From Haladaptatus salinisoli (GTDB taxonomy: Archaea; Halobacteriota; Halobacteria; Halobacteriales; Haladaptataceae), in the NCBI RefSeq assembly GCF_020614375.1, contig NZ_CP085327.1, positions 2,716,823 through 2,780,822 on the forward strand: a stretch of 64,000 nucleotides of DNA. The letters run 5' to 3'. A program made the position numbers and the translations under genes. Within the stretch, counting starts at the first letter, position 1, and each line of letters starts with the position of its first letter. A model generated the notes under the pieces. The model was not told the DNA's origin. It saw nothing but the letters and a program-made list of their open reading frames with translations, and made no database searches. Shown here one piece after another: positions 63,801 through 64,000 of this stretch.

Positions 63801-64000
63801 ATGGACTCGAAAACCTTCTCACAGGGATTCAAGGCGACGATGAGCGCGCGAGTGCTCCACGTCGTTTCGAGCGGGCTGCTCGTCGTCCTGCTCACGCGAT
63901 ACCTGCTCACGCCGACGGAGTACGGCCGCCTCGGAAGCGCCCTCGCGGTGCTCGGCGTCGCCGGCCTGTTCGCCGACCTCGGCACGGCGAAGTCGGCGGC
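63801..64000 (+). CDS. oligosaccharide flippase family protein, N-terminal part
   Basis: The first 66 residues of a Wzx-like polysaccharide transporter, cut by the window edge. The pattern KTFSQGFKATMSARVLHVVSSGLLVVLLTRYLLTPTEYGRLGSALAVLGVAGLFADLG with TRYL and PxEYG is typical of the MATE/Wzx (PST) family. It would flip lipid-linked sugar chains across the membrane. It begins four bases after the previous gene's stop, so it belongs to the same operon. Confidence 0.85.
   Translation, partial: MDSKTFSQGFKATMSARVLHVVSSGLLVVLLTRYLLTPTEYGRLGSALAVLGVAGLFADLGTAKSA

Overview
The window is chromosomal DNA from a halophilic archaeon (class Halobacteria). It is GC-rich, its proteins are very acidic, and genes are tightly packed, often with ATGA or GTGA overlaps. 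Archaeal TATA boxes commonly lie 25-30 nt before the start codon, as for leaderless mRNAs. Haloarchaeal families are frequent (DUF7344, HalOD1, UPF0179, DUF5816-like). The genus cannot be fixed from the sequence alone. All reading was by eye, without database searches.

Layout. Positions 1-10.3 kb: the end of an eIF-2B-like gene, then a probable carbohydrate uptake and oxidation locus. It has a Tat-exported lipoprotein, two permeases, a MalK/UgpC-type ATPase and a 67-aa membrane protein, followed by one Gfo/Idh/MocA oxidoreductase. A second oxidoreductase and a TIM-barrel isomerase/epimerase lie nearby. A TrmB-family regulator at 12.6-13.7 kb is a plausible controller. Positions 10.6-21.2 kb: housekeeping and small conserved haloarchaeal genes, including an aldo/keto reductase, MscS channel, UspA, 5'-nucleotidase, DUF309, an AspA-like deacylase and UPF0179.

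Positions 21.7-29.4 kb: a four-gene operon of two different PrkA-type kinases, a YeaH/DUF444 von Willebrand-like protein and SpoVR, behind an unusually long AT-rich leader. Just after it is a scar: the front of a tyrosine integrase joined to the back of a DUF7344-HalOD1 regulator, next to tRNA-Glu(UUC). Positions 30.9-42.2 kb: a hydroxyacyl-CoA dehydrogenase/enoyl-CoA hydratase fusion, acyl-CoA dehydrogenase, AlkA-type glycosylase, a RimK ATP-grasp/retropepsin fusion divergent from an AspA/AstE-like deacylase, and sdhCDBA.

Positions 42.5-64 kb: a cell-surface glycan region. Five enzymes match the Wbp route from UDP-GlcNAc to a 2,3-diacetamido-mannuronic acid donor (N-acetyltransferase, aminotransferase, 3-oxidoreductase, 6-dehydrogenase, 2-epimerase). 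They are interleaved and followed by glycosyltransferases, a polysaccharide deacetylase, two FemAB-like acyltransferases, an alkaline-phosphatase-superfamily enzyme, a secreted beta-helix protein, a polytopic membrane protein and the start of a flippase. Two sequence patterns here are not explained by gene calls. One is a 9-mer, ATAACAAAG, seen eight times (one with a mismatch) and only in this region. The other is a triplicated promoter module, CTTAAAT-N10-GCATTGA, before the beta-helix gene.
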